A stretch of 64,000 nucleotides of DNA from Mercenaria mercenaria (taxonomy: Eukaryota > Mollusca > Bivalvia > Venerida > Veneridae), in contig NC_069363.1 in the NCBI RefSeq assembly GCF_021730395.1, forward strand, positions 49,405,001 through 49,469,000, in the 5' to 3' direction. The notes under the pieces were generated by a model, which was not told the DNA's origin, searched no databases, and saw only the letters and a list, made by a program, of their open reading frames with translations. Below are positions 44,935-57,127 of this stretch, in pieces (positions within the stretch are counted from its first letter, which is position 1; each line of letters begins with the position of its first letter). The position numbers and the translations under genes were made by a program.

Positions 44935-46350
44935 ACAACAAAGTTGTAAAGGGGGGTATACTGGTTTCAGGTTGTCTGTCTGTCTGTCCATCCGTCTGTC
45001 TGTCTGTCTGTCTGTCCATAGACACAATCTTGTGTGCACCATCTCTCCTCATCCCCTTGACACAATTTAATGAAACTTCACACAAGTGATCAGTAACAAC
45101 AGTAGCTGTGCATGGGGCATGTTAGGTTCTTTCAGAAAAAAAAATTGCAGAGTTACGGGACTTTATTTTTTGTTACTATACTATATACATGACACTATCT
45201 TGTGCGCACCATCTCTCCTCATCCCCTTGACACAGTTTAATGAAACTTTACACAAGTGATCAGTAACAACAGTGGTTGTGCATGGGGCATGTTAGGTTCT
45301 TTCAGAAAAATGTTTTGCAGAGTTACAGGACTTTGTTTTTTGTTACTATACTATATACATAGACACAATCTTATGCGCACCATCTCTCCTCATCCCCTTG
45401 ACACAATTTAATGAAACTTCACACAAGTGATCAGTACCAACAGTAGTTGTGCATGGGGCATGTTAGGTTCTTTCAAAAGAAAAAATTGCAGAGTTAGGGA
45501 CTTTGTTTTTCGTTAACATACTATGTACATACAGTTTACATATGCAATCTTGTGCGCGCATAATCTTCCGAACCCTTGCACACAGTTTAATGAAACTTCA
45601 CACAAGTGATCAGTAACAACAGTAGTTGTGCATGGGGCATGTTAGGTTCTTTCAGAAAAAAAAATTGCAGTTATGGGACTTTGTTTTTTGTTACTGTACT
45701 ATATACATAGACACAGTCTTGTGTGCACCATCTCTCCTCATCCCCTTGACACAGTTTAATGAAACTTTACACAAGTTATCAGTAACAACAGTAGTTGTGC
45801 ATGGGGCATGTTTGGTTCTTTCAGAAAAATGTTTTGCAGAATTACAGGACTTTGTTTTTTGTTACTATACTATATACATAGACACAATCTTGTGCGCATC
45901 ATCTCTCCTCATCACCTTGACACAATTTAATGAAACTTCACACAAGTGATCAGTAACAACAGAAGTTGTGCATGGGGCATGTTAGGTTCTTTCAAAAAAA
46001 AAATTGCAAAGTTAAGGGACTTTGTTTTTCGTTAACATACTATGTACATACAGTCTACATTATGCAATCTTGTGCGCGCCTAATCTTCCGAACCCTTGCA
46101 CACAATTTAATGAAACTTCACACAAGTGATCAGTACCAACCCTAGTTGTGCATGGTGCATGTTACGTTCTTTTAGATAAATATTCTGCATAGTTATGGGA
46201 CTTTGTTTTTTGTTACTATACTGTATACATACAGTCTATATACATACAGTCCACATAATTATGCAATCTTGTGTGCGTGCATCAGATTGCAATGTACTAT
46301 GTCAGTGCATGCGGGGTGTACATTCATCACCTTTAGTGATAGCTCTAGTT
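44935..46350 (+). mobile_element. Tandem-core element, TACCCCCCGAAC family (I)
   Basis: The head is TACCCCCCGAAC...AAGGGGGGTA (a hairpin), then a TGTC microsatellite (44977-45015), then about seven units of ~171 bp starting GACACAATCTTGTG (45021, 45191, 45362). The end is ATCACCTTTAGTGAT (hairpin) then AGCTCTAGTT, a variant of the common tail. Open frames rich in CLSV are translations of the microsatellite. Confidence 0.75.
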
Positions 46351-46382
46351 ATACAAGGGGTGTTCACTGAAAATTTACTGAC

Positions 46383-46475
46383 TTGAACAGTGAACAGTGC
46401 AGACCATGATCAATCTGCACAGATGTGCAGACTGATCTTGGTTTGCACTGGTCGTAAAGGCAGAAAAGTTTTGTA
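46383..46475. repeat. Small foldback element
   Basis: GCAGACCATGATCAATCTGC and its imperfect inverted copy meet at CACAGATGTG, giving a long stem. Related in style, though not in sequence, to the TGAGCCGC MITEs. Confidence 0.6.
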
Positions 46476-46850
46476 CTTTTCTTTTGTTCTTGTTTTATCC
46501 CAATGGGGTATATTACTGATTATTACCCTGACCAAGGTAATTACCTCGATTTGGAGATGTGCCCAGCCTGTTCATATATTTTTACAGTAATAAAGACTAA
46601 GTAATATTGTAAGTAACTGTTAGGAACCCCTTAGTCGGCAATATAAATGATCTTTTTCATGAATTCCTGTATCAAGTATTGCGCAACCTGGTATAATATA
46701 CAGATAAATGAGACCTGATTCTTTTTTGAAAATCTCTGGTTGCTAACTGGATGTTTAGACAAGTTACTATAAGCAGTTTCAATAAAAATACAATATGGTT
46801 ATAAAAAATCTGTATTTTGATACATGTCAGCATTTCACTTTCATTTTCAG

Positions 46851-47500
46851 GTACATATACGAACATAAAGCCAAGGGCAGAGGCAGGCAAAGTTTCAGAC
46901 TGAACACAAACATAAAGCCAAGGGCAGAGGCAGGCAAAGCTTTAGATCAAACACAAACATAAAGCCATTGGCAGAGGCAGACAAAGTTTCAGACCAAACA
47001 CAAACATAAAGCCATTAGTTTCAGACCAAACACAAGCATAAAGCCAAGGGCAGAGGCAGGCAAAGCCTTAGACCAAACACAGACATAAAGCCAAGGACAG
47101 AGGCAGGCAAAGCCTTAGACCAAACACAGACATAAAGCCAAGGGCAGAGGCAGGCAAAGTTTCAGACCAAACACAGACATAAAGCCAAGGACAGAGGCAG
47201 GCAAAGCCTTAGACCAAACACAGACATAAAGCCAAGGGCAGAGGCAGGCAAAGTTTCAGACCAAACACAGACATAAAGCCAAGGGCAGATGCAGGCAACG
47301 TTTTAGACCACACACAGACATAAAGCCAAGGGCAGAGGCAGGCAAAGTTTCAGACCAAACACAGACATAAAGCCAAGGGCAGAGGCAGGCAAAGTTTCAG
47401 ACCAAATACAGACATAATGCCAAGGGCAGAGGCAGGCAAAGCCTTAGACCAAACACAAACATAAAGCCAAGGGTAAAGGCAGGCAAAGTTTTAGTAAATG
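46851..47500 (+). repeat. 47-bp minisatellite flanked by splice-like sites
   Basis: About 13 units of 47 bp (ACATAAAGCCAAGGGCAGAG, then GCAGGCAAAGTTTCAGACCA, then AACACAG), with one shortened unit near 47010. The array starts right after TTTCATTTTCAG and ends at AATG/GTAAGT. A 47-base unit shifts frame every repeat and has a TAA, so it cannot encode a long protein. Confidence 0.85.
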
Positions 47501-48803
47501 GTAAGTTTTCTTTACAAAACTTAAATAACATAATTAGTTTATTTTTTAAATATTGAGCAATGTGGTAAAACGTAATAACATAATACTGTCTTAAGTCGTA
47601 TGACAATAGTAGCTAAGAAAGTATAATTTTGTAAGCCAAGAAAAATAAAATAAATCTTATCAAACAGTTGATCAGTTTAAATTGATTTTATAACTAAAGT
47701 ATGTTATGACATACCTTAGCTTTTTTTTTTTACCAACGTCTTAAGGTTTTATCCTCAGTTTTTATGAAAAAGAGTTTTATTGAGGGATATAATAAGTAAT
47801 TAATTACACTTATAGATAAAAAATCACATTTTCTCAATGCATATTTTTTTGTAGCTTCATTGAAGTTTGGTAATTTTGGTAAATTTGAAGACTGTAAATC
47901 TAACAATTAAAACAGGCCATTTCCTCTTTAGTTGATTTTTTCTCACTGCATATTTATTTTTGGGTTAGTTCATATTAGTATGTTCTTAACATAAATTAAC
48001 AGTTAACAAAACTATATTTATCTGTATGAGTGAATAACAAATAAATATGCTTAAATATAATATCATTTAAAATTATATATATTGCATATATGCAGACAAG
48101 TTAAAAATACCTGACACTAACTTGATTTATCAAATCTAATCTGAATATGTTCACATTTCTTGACCCATGTCCAAATGACTATCTGCATATAAATCTTTAG
48201 CAACAGTCATAAAGTATGGAGCAATTTTGAGCTGCATTTACTCAAATCTAAGCATTTGAAAATCTGAGGGAGTATGGAGCACTTTTTCATTTTTTAAGTG
48301 GGTTACAAAATGGATTGAATTTTGGGCCTCCTAGCTCCTGCATTGGAAGTAATCATTTTTACACCACTGCACCACCAGGCCAATGAGATTAACTTTATGT
48401 ATGCTTACACACTCGGAATCCAAGCACATTGGATAGGTTACTGACAAAAGTTACATTATAATTGAAATTCTTTCTCAAAACAGTATTATACACAAATTGA
48501 AAAATAAGTCTGGAAATATAATTTTGCTAGAACAATGTGAGTTATGCAACTCTTAAAAACATACATTTAATAACAGATCTAGTGATTTAATTCTAAGCTG
48601 CTTACTCAACAATAGTTTTCTATTTTCATTGTTTTATATTTAGACATTTGCTATGTCGTGGCATTTGGGTCAGATGTACGTGTAGACAGCTTTTTAATGA
48701 TTCTCAGCAAGGTTATGTCTGTGTTACTAAATACATCTAAAAAATTAATGAGTTTTTAGCTCTTGGTAAGGTATTATGATCACCATGTGTCCGTAACTTG
48801 AGG
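47501..48803. other. AT-rich stretch without a recognised gene
   Basis: No gene, RNA or clear repeat was recognised. Confidence 0.5.
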
Positions 48804-49441
48804 TCACAATTTTGGCCAGGCACTTTTAATGAAACTTGGAAACTTGCTTGATCTTCATATTTGTCAATATAATTTTCTTCTGAAACTCAGAAATCCAGGT
48901 TAAATTAGAAAATGCTTTACTAGGTCAGATGATAGGGAAACCCTGTTAACACTTTAAGGGCCTCATTTCCTCTTTAAAAATGTTCTTTTCAAAATCAGCT
49001 GGTCTTGAACAAAAGTGTTCACATTATATTGATAATTTCCCATCTCTTCTTTTAAAAACTGCCAGTCCAATTTTGAAATAACTTCAAACACTGTTCCTTT
49101 GGGGACCATCCATCAACAGTTTTCATATTATTCAGACTTGTCCAAAACATGACAGACAGAGGTTGTGATCACTTCTTTTTTGGGAAACTGCTGCCCCACT
49201 TTGAAATACTTTCACAAAGATGTTTATTGGCTAACCTTTTGCCGTTAGTGTTCATATTACTCAATTTGTCAAAAAAAACATGGCCAGCAGACCTAAAAAT
49301 AGAAAATAAAGATTCATTTTGTTTTTAAATAATTCACAGAAATGTTCTTTGGTTAACCCGTTATCAAACATTTTTCAAACTGATAAATAAACATCGCCAC
49401 TAAAAGGCTCTGTCACTGCCCTACTTTAAATGCTCTGTTTT

Positions 49442-51919
49442 TAGCTCACCTGTCACATAGTGACAAGGTGAGCTTTTTTGATCACCCTTCGTCCGTCGTC
49501 TGTGCGTGCGTCCGTGCCTCTGTCAACAATTTCTTGTCTGCACGATAGTGGTTTCATTTATGATTTTATTTTAACCAAACTTGCACACAACTTGTATCAC
49601 CATAAGATCTCAGTTCCTTTTTTGAATTGGCCAGATCCCATTATGGGTTCCAGAGTTATGGCTCCTGAAAGGGCCAATTTTAATTAGCTATTTTGACCTT
49701 GTCTGCACAATAGCAGCTTTTTTTATGATTTGATTTTTACCAAACTTGCACAAAACTTGTATCACCATAAGATCTCAGTTCCTTTCTTGAACTGGCCAGA
49801 TTACATTATGGGTTCCAGAGTTATGGTCCCTGAAAGGGCCAGAATTAGCTATTTTGACCTTGTCTGCACAATAGCAGCTTCATTTATTATTTTGTTTTAA
49901 CCAAACTTGCACACAACTTGTATCACCACAAGATCTTGGTTCCTTTCTTGAACTGGCCAGATTCCATCATGGGTTCCAGAGTTGTGGCCCCTTAAAGGTT
50001 CAAAATTTGCTATTTTGGCTTTTGCAGCCATATGGAGACTTCATTTATGGTTTGATTTGATACAAACTTCCAAAATATCTTCAACAACAATAAATCTTGG
50101 ATTCCATGATAAATCTGTCAGATCCAAAAATTATTTTATATCTGATTACCTCCCCTGATTGTAATCAAAATGGATTTATATCAGTAAGTCCTTGTAGGAC
50201 TTATTTGAAATTTCATTATTGTCATTAGTTGGTCTGAGACAATCTGGGTAGATAACTATGGACTGATTTTATGTCAAATTACCTCCCTTTATTTCAAATT
50301 AAAATGGGTATTTCTCCGTAACTAATGAAGATACTGATCTGAAATTTCAACAGATGGACTTGGAGAATCAGTGAAGATACATATTGACAAATTACCTCCC
50401 TTTATTTTTATGTCCCCGAAGGGAGGCATATTAGTTTTCAGCTGTCCGTCCGTTCGTTCGTTCGTTCGTTCGTTCGTTAGTCACATTAACTTTTTGCATG
50501 AAGGCACTTTACTTGCGAACCACTGCACCCAGGACCTTCAAACTTCACATGCTGATAGTACTTATTGAGTACACCACCCCTGCTGACTTTGGGGTCACCA
50601 GGTCAAAGGTCAAGGTCACAGAGGCCAACGTTAACTTTTTGCATGAAGGCACTTTACTCGCGAACCACTGCACCTAGGACCTTCAAACTTCACTTGCTGA
50701 TAGTACTTATTGAGTACACCACCCCTACTGACTTTGGGGTCACCAGGTCAAAGGTCAAGGTCACAGAGGCCAACATTAACTCTTTGCATGAAGGCACTTT
50801 ACTTGTGAACCACTGCACCCAGGACCTTCAAACTTCACATGCTGATAGTACTTATTGAGTACACCACCCCTGCTGACTTTCGGGTCACCAGGTCAAAGGT
50901 CAAGGTCACAGAGGCCAACGTTAACTTTTTGCATGAAGGCACTTTACTCGCGAACCACTGCACCTAGGACCTTCAAACTTCACTTGCTGATAGTACTTAT
51001 TGAGTTCACCACCCCTACTGACTTTGGGGTCACCAGGTCAAAGGTGAAGGTCACAGAGGCCAACGTTAACTCTTTGCATGAAGGCACTTTACTTACAAAC
51101 CACTGCACCCAGGACCTTCAAACTTCACATGCTGATAGTACTTATTGAGTACAACACCCCTACTGACTTTGGGGTCACTAGGTCAAAGGTCAAGGTCACA
51201 GGGGCCAAAAAAAAACGTTAACTTTTTGCAAAGGCACTTTACTCGCGAACCACTGCACCCAGCACCTTCAAACTTACATGCTGATAGTACTTATTGAGTA
51301 CACCACCCCTACTGACTTTGGGGTCACCAGGTCAAAGGTCAAGGTCACAGGGGCCAATGTTAACTTTTTGCATGAAGGCACTTTACTCGCGAACCACTGC
51401 ACCCTGGACCTTCAAACTTCACATGCTGATAGTACTTATTGCGTACACCACTCCTACTAACTTTGGGGTCACCAGGTCAAAGGTCAAGGTCACAGAGGTC
51501 AACGTTAATCACTTTTCTTGCAAACCACCTCACCCAGGACCTTCGAACATTACATGCTGATAGTACTTTATGAGTACACCAACCCTACTGACTTTGGGGT
51601 CACCAAGTCAAAGGTCAAGGTCACAGGGGCCAATGTTAACTTTTTGCATGAAAGCACTTTACATGCAAACCACTTCATTCAGGACCTTCAAACTTCACAT
51701 GCTGATAGTACTTATTGAGTTCACCATCCCTACTGACTTTGGGGTCACCAGGTCAAAGGTCAAGGCGCTGCGGGGGCATTTGTCACCATTAGTGACAGCT
51801 CTTGTTTATCTAAATGAATACACATTAGCAGCTTCTAAGAGATTGGTTTGGAACAATCATACCATTTTGAGCAGTGGTACTCAGGTGAGCGATATAGGGC
51901 CATCATGGCCCTCTTGTTT
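49442..51919 (+). mobile_element. Tandem-core element with AGCTCACC head and a different core (D), with nested insertion
   Basis: The head hairpin is the AGCTCACC type with the variant CACATAGTG, but the core units (~161 bp: CTTGTCTGCACAATAGCAGC..., ATGGGTTCCAGAGTTATGG) are unrelated to family A. The end is GGGCCATCATGGCCC then TCTTGTTT. Another element fills 50410-51807. Confidence 0.8.
50410..51807 (+). mobile_element. ATGTCCCCGAAGG-family element nested in D (family E)
   Basis: Head ATGTCCCCGAAGGGAGGCAT, CGTTCGTTCG microsatellite, about nine 145-bp units (TTAACTTTTTGCATGAAGGC at 50486, 50631, 50776), then hairpin TGTCACCATTAGTGACA and GCTCTTGTTT. Each unit has AGGTCAAAGGTCAAGGTCA. Frames such as HEGTLLANHCTQDLQTSHAD are by-products of the repeat. 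Confidence 0.85.
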
Positions 51920-54078
51920 ATGTATTTGTTTCTAACTATCTCCCATCTTCCAAGCCCTTTCTCAGTTACAGTCTTCACCCTTTATATGCACTTTTCTCTG
52001 TTTCTGTCATTTCTTTTGGAGCACACTTATTACAAACCCTACCCCAGTTAATTTTTCCACCCTTTATGTGCTCTTTCCTGTGTCTATATATTGTTTCTAA
52101 GTATCCCTATCTTACCCAATTACAATCCTCACTCTTTGCATGTACTTTCCTCTGTTACTCTAATGTTCCTCGTGTTACTGGGACAAGATTTTGAAGGAGC
52201 AAAATACTAAGATATAACATATTAAAACAATATATATTTTATATAGAAAAGATTGAAACGGCATGTGAAAGGGTGGAGAATTTATTTTGTTAGGATTTAG
52301 AATTTATAAGTGGAATACTTAGAGCATTGAAGTAAATTGAACAGGGTTTAGAGAGAGCAGGATACTTAGAAACAATATACAGAAACAGATGAAAGATCAC
52401 AAAAGGGTGTGGTTTTTAATATGGCTGGGTTTGGAAGGAGTGGGATAGTCACAAACAATTGAAACAGGGAATGCAAGCAAAGGTAGTAGATTGTAACTTT
52501 GACAGGCTTTGGAAGGAGCAAGGTAATACAAGTAATATACAGAAACAGAGGAAAGATCAAGCGAAGGTGGGTATGTAGTTAGGCAGGCTTTTGAGGGAGC
52601 AAGATACTTAGACATAATATATAGAAACAGAGGAAAGCATGGAAAGGATGGATATTGTAATTTGGACAGGGATTGGAAGGAGCGAGATACTTAGAAACAA
52701 TATATAGAAACAGAAGGTAGGGCATGTTAAGGGTGGAAATGTAATTGGGAAAGGGTTTGGAAGGAGTCAGATACTTAGATACTGACTCGCATATGATTCA
52801 GATATCAAAGTTTTAAGCTTTCTTCAGGAATTTGAAAAGACTCTATCATAGTCATATATCTGATACTTGAGATTCCAATGCAGTCAATTATTCAAGACTT
52901 AAAAGCAGGTATGCATAGTGAAACAGAATGATGGTAAGATAAACATACAAAATATTTGGCTTCTTTGTGCTGTTTTCTACTATAAATGTGCTTTTACTAG
53001 GGCAAATGCTACATTTGCTCCATCTTCCTCCACCATGCTCATGCCAGGGCAAAACTTCCTTTAATGTTTCTTCCTTTACAATGGTTATGCAGATGGAAAC
53101 TGCCTAAGCTTCAGCTTTCTTTGTGATGCTCATGCCAGGGCAAACTTGACTTTGCTGCAACTTTCTATTGTTTTCCACCATTACCCATGTTCAAACCATA
53201 GAAACTCTGCTATTGCTCCATTTTTCTTCACCATGCTCAAGCCAGGGCAACACTTCCTTTGCTGCTTCTTCCTTCCACATGCTCATGCCAGGGCAGAGAC
53301 TGCTAAAAAAAAACACTAAAAGATGCCAAATATTTTACATTTTTATCTTAAAATCATAGTGAATATAGCCTGTTTCCTTATGCAATTTGCTTTTCAGTTT
53401 TGATATCTTGACTACACTGGTGTGTTCGATATTGGGTATGTGGCTGTGCTGGACTCTTCATATTCCTGAAGAATGCTTGAAGCTTTGATATTTGTATCAT
53501 ATGCGAGTCAGCTTCTAAGTATTTGACTCCTTCCAGACCCTTTCCCAGTTACATTTCCACCCTTAACATGCCCTATCTTCTGTTTCTATATATTGTTTCT
53601 AAGTATCTCGCTCCTTCCAGTCCCTGTCCAAATTACAATATCCATCCTTTCCATGCTTTCCTCTGTTTCTATATATTATGTCTAAGTATCTTGCTCCCTC
53701 AAAAGCCTACCTAACTACATACCCACCTTCGCTTGATCTTTCCTCTGTTTCCATATATTACTTGTAAGTATCTTGCTCCTTCCAAAATCCTGTCTAAGTT
53801 ACAATCTGCTTCCTTTGCTTGCATTCCCTGTTTCAATTGTTTGTGACTATCTCACTCCTTCTAAACTCAGCCATAATTAAAAACCCCACCCTTTTGTTAT
53901 CTTTCATCTGTTTCTGTATATCGTTTCTATGTATCCTGCTCTCCCTAAACCCTGTTCCATTTACTTCAGTGCTCTTTTTCCTGTTTCTATATATTGTATC
54001 AAAGTATTCCACTTTTTCTAAATCCTAACAAAATAACATTCTCCACCCTTTCACGTGCCCTTTCCATGTTTTCTTAAT
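51920..54078. repeat. Large foldback block, copy 1
   Basis: Left arm (about 51930-52830) and right arm (about 53470-54060) are inverted copies. Both are made of ~110-bp units with CTGTTTCTATATATTGTTTC and AAGTATCTTGCTCCTTCCAA-like words. The centre holds four CATGCTCATGCCAGGGCAAA-type repeats. Frames in it are by-products. No transposase was seen. Confidence 0.8.
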
Positions 54079-54082
54079 TAAT

Positions 54083-54324
54083 CCCCGGCCACAAGTGGTT
54101 GGGGGTTACAGGAATGGTCTCCGTCCAGCCGTCCGTAACATTTTGTGTCTGCTCTGTATCTCGTAAATCCCTTGAAGGATTTTCATGAAACTTGTGTCAA
54201 ATGATCACCTTATCAAGATGACATGCAGAAGTTATGAGTCAGCCATGTTGGCTCAAGGTCAAGGTCACAACTCAAGGTCAAAGATTTGAGCCTTCCATTT
54301 TATGTCTGCTCTGTATCACCTAAA
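54083..54324 (+). mobile_element. CCCCGGCCACAAG-head element (G), cut by the duplication junction
   Basis: Head CCCCGGCCACAAGTGGTTGG (hairpin), CGTCCAGCCGTCCG, then the first core unit with GGCTCAAGGTCAAGGTCAC. It stops at the segmental-duplication junction. Confidence 0.7.
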
Positions 54325-54965
54325 CATCACAATTTTGACCGGGCACTCTTAATGAAACTTGGAAACTTGCTTGATCTTCATATTTGTCAATATATTTTTC
54401 TTCTGAAACTCAGAAATCCAGGTTAAACTAGAAAATGCTTTACTAGGTCAGATGATAGGGAAACCCTGTTAACACTTTAGGGGCCCCATTTCCTCTTTAA
54501 AAATGTTCTTTTCAAAATCAGCTGGTCTTGAACAAAAGTGTTCACATTATATTGATAATTTCCCATCTCTTCTTTTAAAAACTGCCAGTCCAATTTTGAA
54601 ATAACTTCAAACACTGTTCCTTTGGGGACCATCCATCAACAGTTTTCATATTATTCAGACTTGTCCAAAACATGACAGACAGAGGTTGTGATCACTTCTT
54701 TTTTGGGAAACTGCTGCCCCACTTTGAAATACTTTCACAAAGATGTTCATTGGCTAACCTTTTGCCGTTAGTGTTCATATTACTCAATTTGTCTAAAATA
54801 TATGGCCAGCAGACCTAAAAATAGAAAATAAAGGTTCATTTTTTTTTTTTAAATAATTCACACAAATGTTCTTTGGTTAACCCTTTACCAAAAATTTTTC
54901 AAACTGATAAATAAACATGGCCACTAAATGGCTCTGTCACTGTCCTACTTTAAATGCTCTGTTTT

Positions 54966-57127
54966 TCGCTCACCTGTCACATAGTGACAAGGTGAGCTTT
55001 TGTGATCACGCAGCGTCTGTCGTCAGTCCGTCCGTAAACTTTTGCTTGTGACCACTCTAGAGGTCACATTTTTTTTGTGGGATCTTTATGAAAGTTGGTC
55101 AGGATGTTCATCTTGATGATATCTAGGTCAAGTTGGAAACTGGGTCACGTGTCATCAAAAACTAGGTCAGTAGGTTTAAAAATAGAAAAACATTGTTACC
55201 TCTCTAGAGGCCATATATTTCACAAGATCTTCATGAAAATTGGTCAGAATGTTCACCTTGATGATATCTAGGCCAAGTTCGAAACTGGGTCACGTGCCTT
55301 CAAAAACTAGGTCAGTAGGTCTAAAAATAGAAAAACCTTGTGACCTCTCTAGAGACCATATATTTCACAAGATCTTCATGAAAATTGGTCAGAACATTCA
55401 CCTTGATGAAATCTAGGTCAAGTTCGAAACTTGGTCACGTGCTGTCAAATAATAGAAAAACCTTCGGACCTCTCTAAAGGTCATATTTTTCATGGGATCT
55501 GTATGAAAGTTGGTCTGAATGTTCATCTTGATGATATCTAGGTCAAGTTCGAAACTGGGTCACATGCGGTCAAAAACTAGGTCAGTAGGTCTAAAAATAG
55601 AAAAACCTTGTGACCTCTGTAGAGGCCATATATTTCATGAGATCTTCATCAAAATGGGTCAGAATGTTCACCTTGATAATATCTAGGTCGAGTTTGAAAG
55701 TGGGTCACGTGCCATCAAAAACTAGGTCAGTAGGTCAAATAATAAAAACCTTGTGACCTCTCTGAGGCCATATTTTTCATGGGATCTGTATGAAAGTTGG
55801 TCTGAATGTTCATCTTGATGATATCTAGGTCAAGTTTGAAAGCTGGTCACATGCCTTCAAAAACTAGGTCAGTAGGTCAAATAATAGAAAAAACTTTGTG
55901 ACCTCTCTTTAAAGGCCATATTTTTCATGGGATCTGTATGAAAGTTGGTCTGAATGTTCATCTTGATGATATCTAGGTCAAATTTGAAACCCGATCATGT
56001 GAGGTCAAAAACTAGGTCAGTAGGTCCAAAAGTAGAAAAACCTTGTGACCTCTCTAGAGGCCATACTTGTGAATGGATCTCCATAAAAATTGGTCAGAAT
56101 GTTCATCTTGATGATATTTAGGTCAGATTCGAAAGTGGGTCAAGTTCCATCAAAAAATAGGTCAGTAGGTCAAATAATGAAATAACGTTGTGACCTCTCT
56201 AGAGGCCATATTTTTCGTGGGATCTGTATGAAAGTTGGTCTGAATGTTTATCTTGATGATATATAGGTCATGTTTGAAACTGGGTCAACTGCGATCAAAA
56301 ACTAGGTCAGTAGGTCTTGAAATAGAAAAACCTTGTGACCTCTCTAAAGGTCATACCCTTGAATGGATCTTCATAAAAATTGGTCAGAATGTTCACCTTG
56401 ATGGTATCTAGGTCGAGTTTGAATCTGGGTCACGTGCCTTAAAAAACTAAGTCAGTAGGTCAAATAATAAAAAAATTTTGTGACCTCTCTAGAGGCCATA
56501 CTTTTAATGGGATCTGTATGAAAGTTGGTCTGAATGTTCATCTTGATGATATCTAGGTCAAGTTTGAAACATGGTCAACTGCGGTTAAAAACTAGATCAG
56601 TAGGTCTAAAATTATTAAAATCTTTTGACCTCTCTAGAGGCCATATTTTTCTATGGATCTTCATGAAAATTGATCTGAATGTTCATCTTGATGATATCTA
56701 GGTCAGTTTTGAATCTGGGTCACGTGCAATCAAAAACTAGGCCAGTAGGTATAAAAATAGAAAAACCTTGTGACCTCTCTAGAGGCCATATTTTTCACGA
56801 GATCTTCATGAAAATTAGTGAGAATGTTCACCTTGATGATATCTAGGTAAAGTTAAAAACAGGGTCACGTACCTTTGAAAACTAGGTAAATAGGTCAAAT
56901 AATAGAAAAACCTTGTGACCTCTCTAGAGACCATATTTTTCAATGGATCTTCATGAAAATTGGTCAGAATTTTTATCTTGATCATATCTAGGTCAAATTC
57001 AAAACTGGGTCACATGAGCTCAAAAAGTAGGTCACTATGTTAAATAATAGAGAAAGAGACATCATACTCAAAACTGGGTCATGTGGGAAGAGGTGAGCGA
57101 TTCAGGACCATCATGGTCCTCTTGTTT
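54966..57127 (+). mobile_element. AGCTCACC-family element (A4) in duplication copy 2
   Basis: Head with the variant CACATAGTG, as in element D at the same place of copy 1. About fourteen 145-bp family A units follow, then AGGACCATCATGGTCCT and CTTGTTT. Confidence 0.85.

Larger units (their letters stand above)
48804..54324. repeat. 5.5-kb tandem segmental duplication, copy 1
   Basis: The order is a ~640-bp left segment, a tandem-core element (49442-51919), a ~2.15-kb foldback block and the start of a CCCCGGCC element. The same order follows at once in copy 2. The junction at 54324/54325 lies inside the CCCCGGCC element, directly against the left segment of copy 2. Confidence 0.85.

Noticed and set aside
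44883-45949. Frames with CLSVCLSVCPSV and LLIPLTQFNETSHK repeats.
   Set aside because: They translate the TGTC microsatellite and the 171-bp units of a repeat; the unit length keeps a frame by chance in places.
50371-51935. Repetitive frames with HEGTLLANHCTQDLQTSHADSTY as a repeat protein.
   Set aside because: The frame changes from unit to unit since 145 is not a multiple of three; it is a tandem-core element.
52366-54028. Frames such as MIFPLFLYITCITLLLPKP as membrane proteins.
   Set aside because: They are translations of the foldback block's ~110-bp units, seen on both strands and in both duplication copies.
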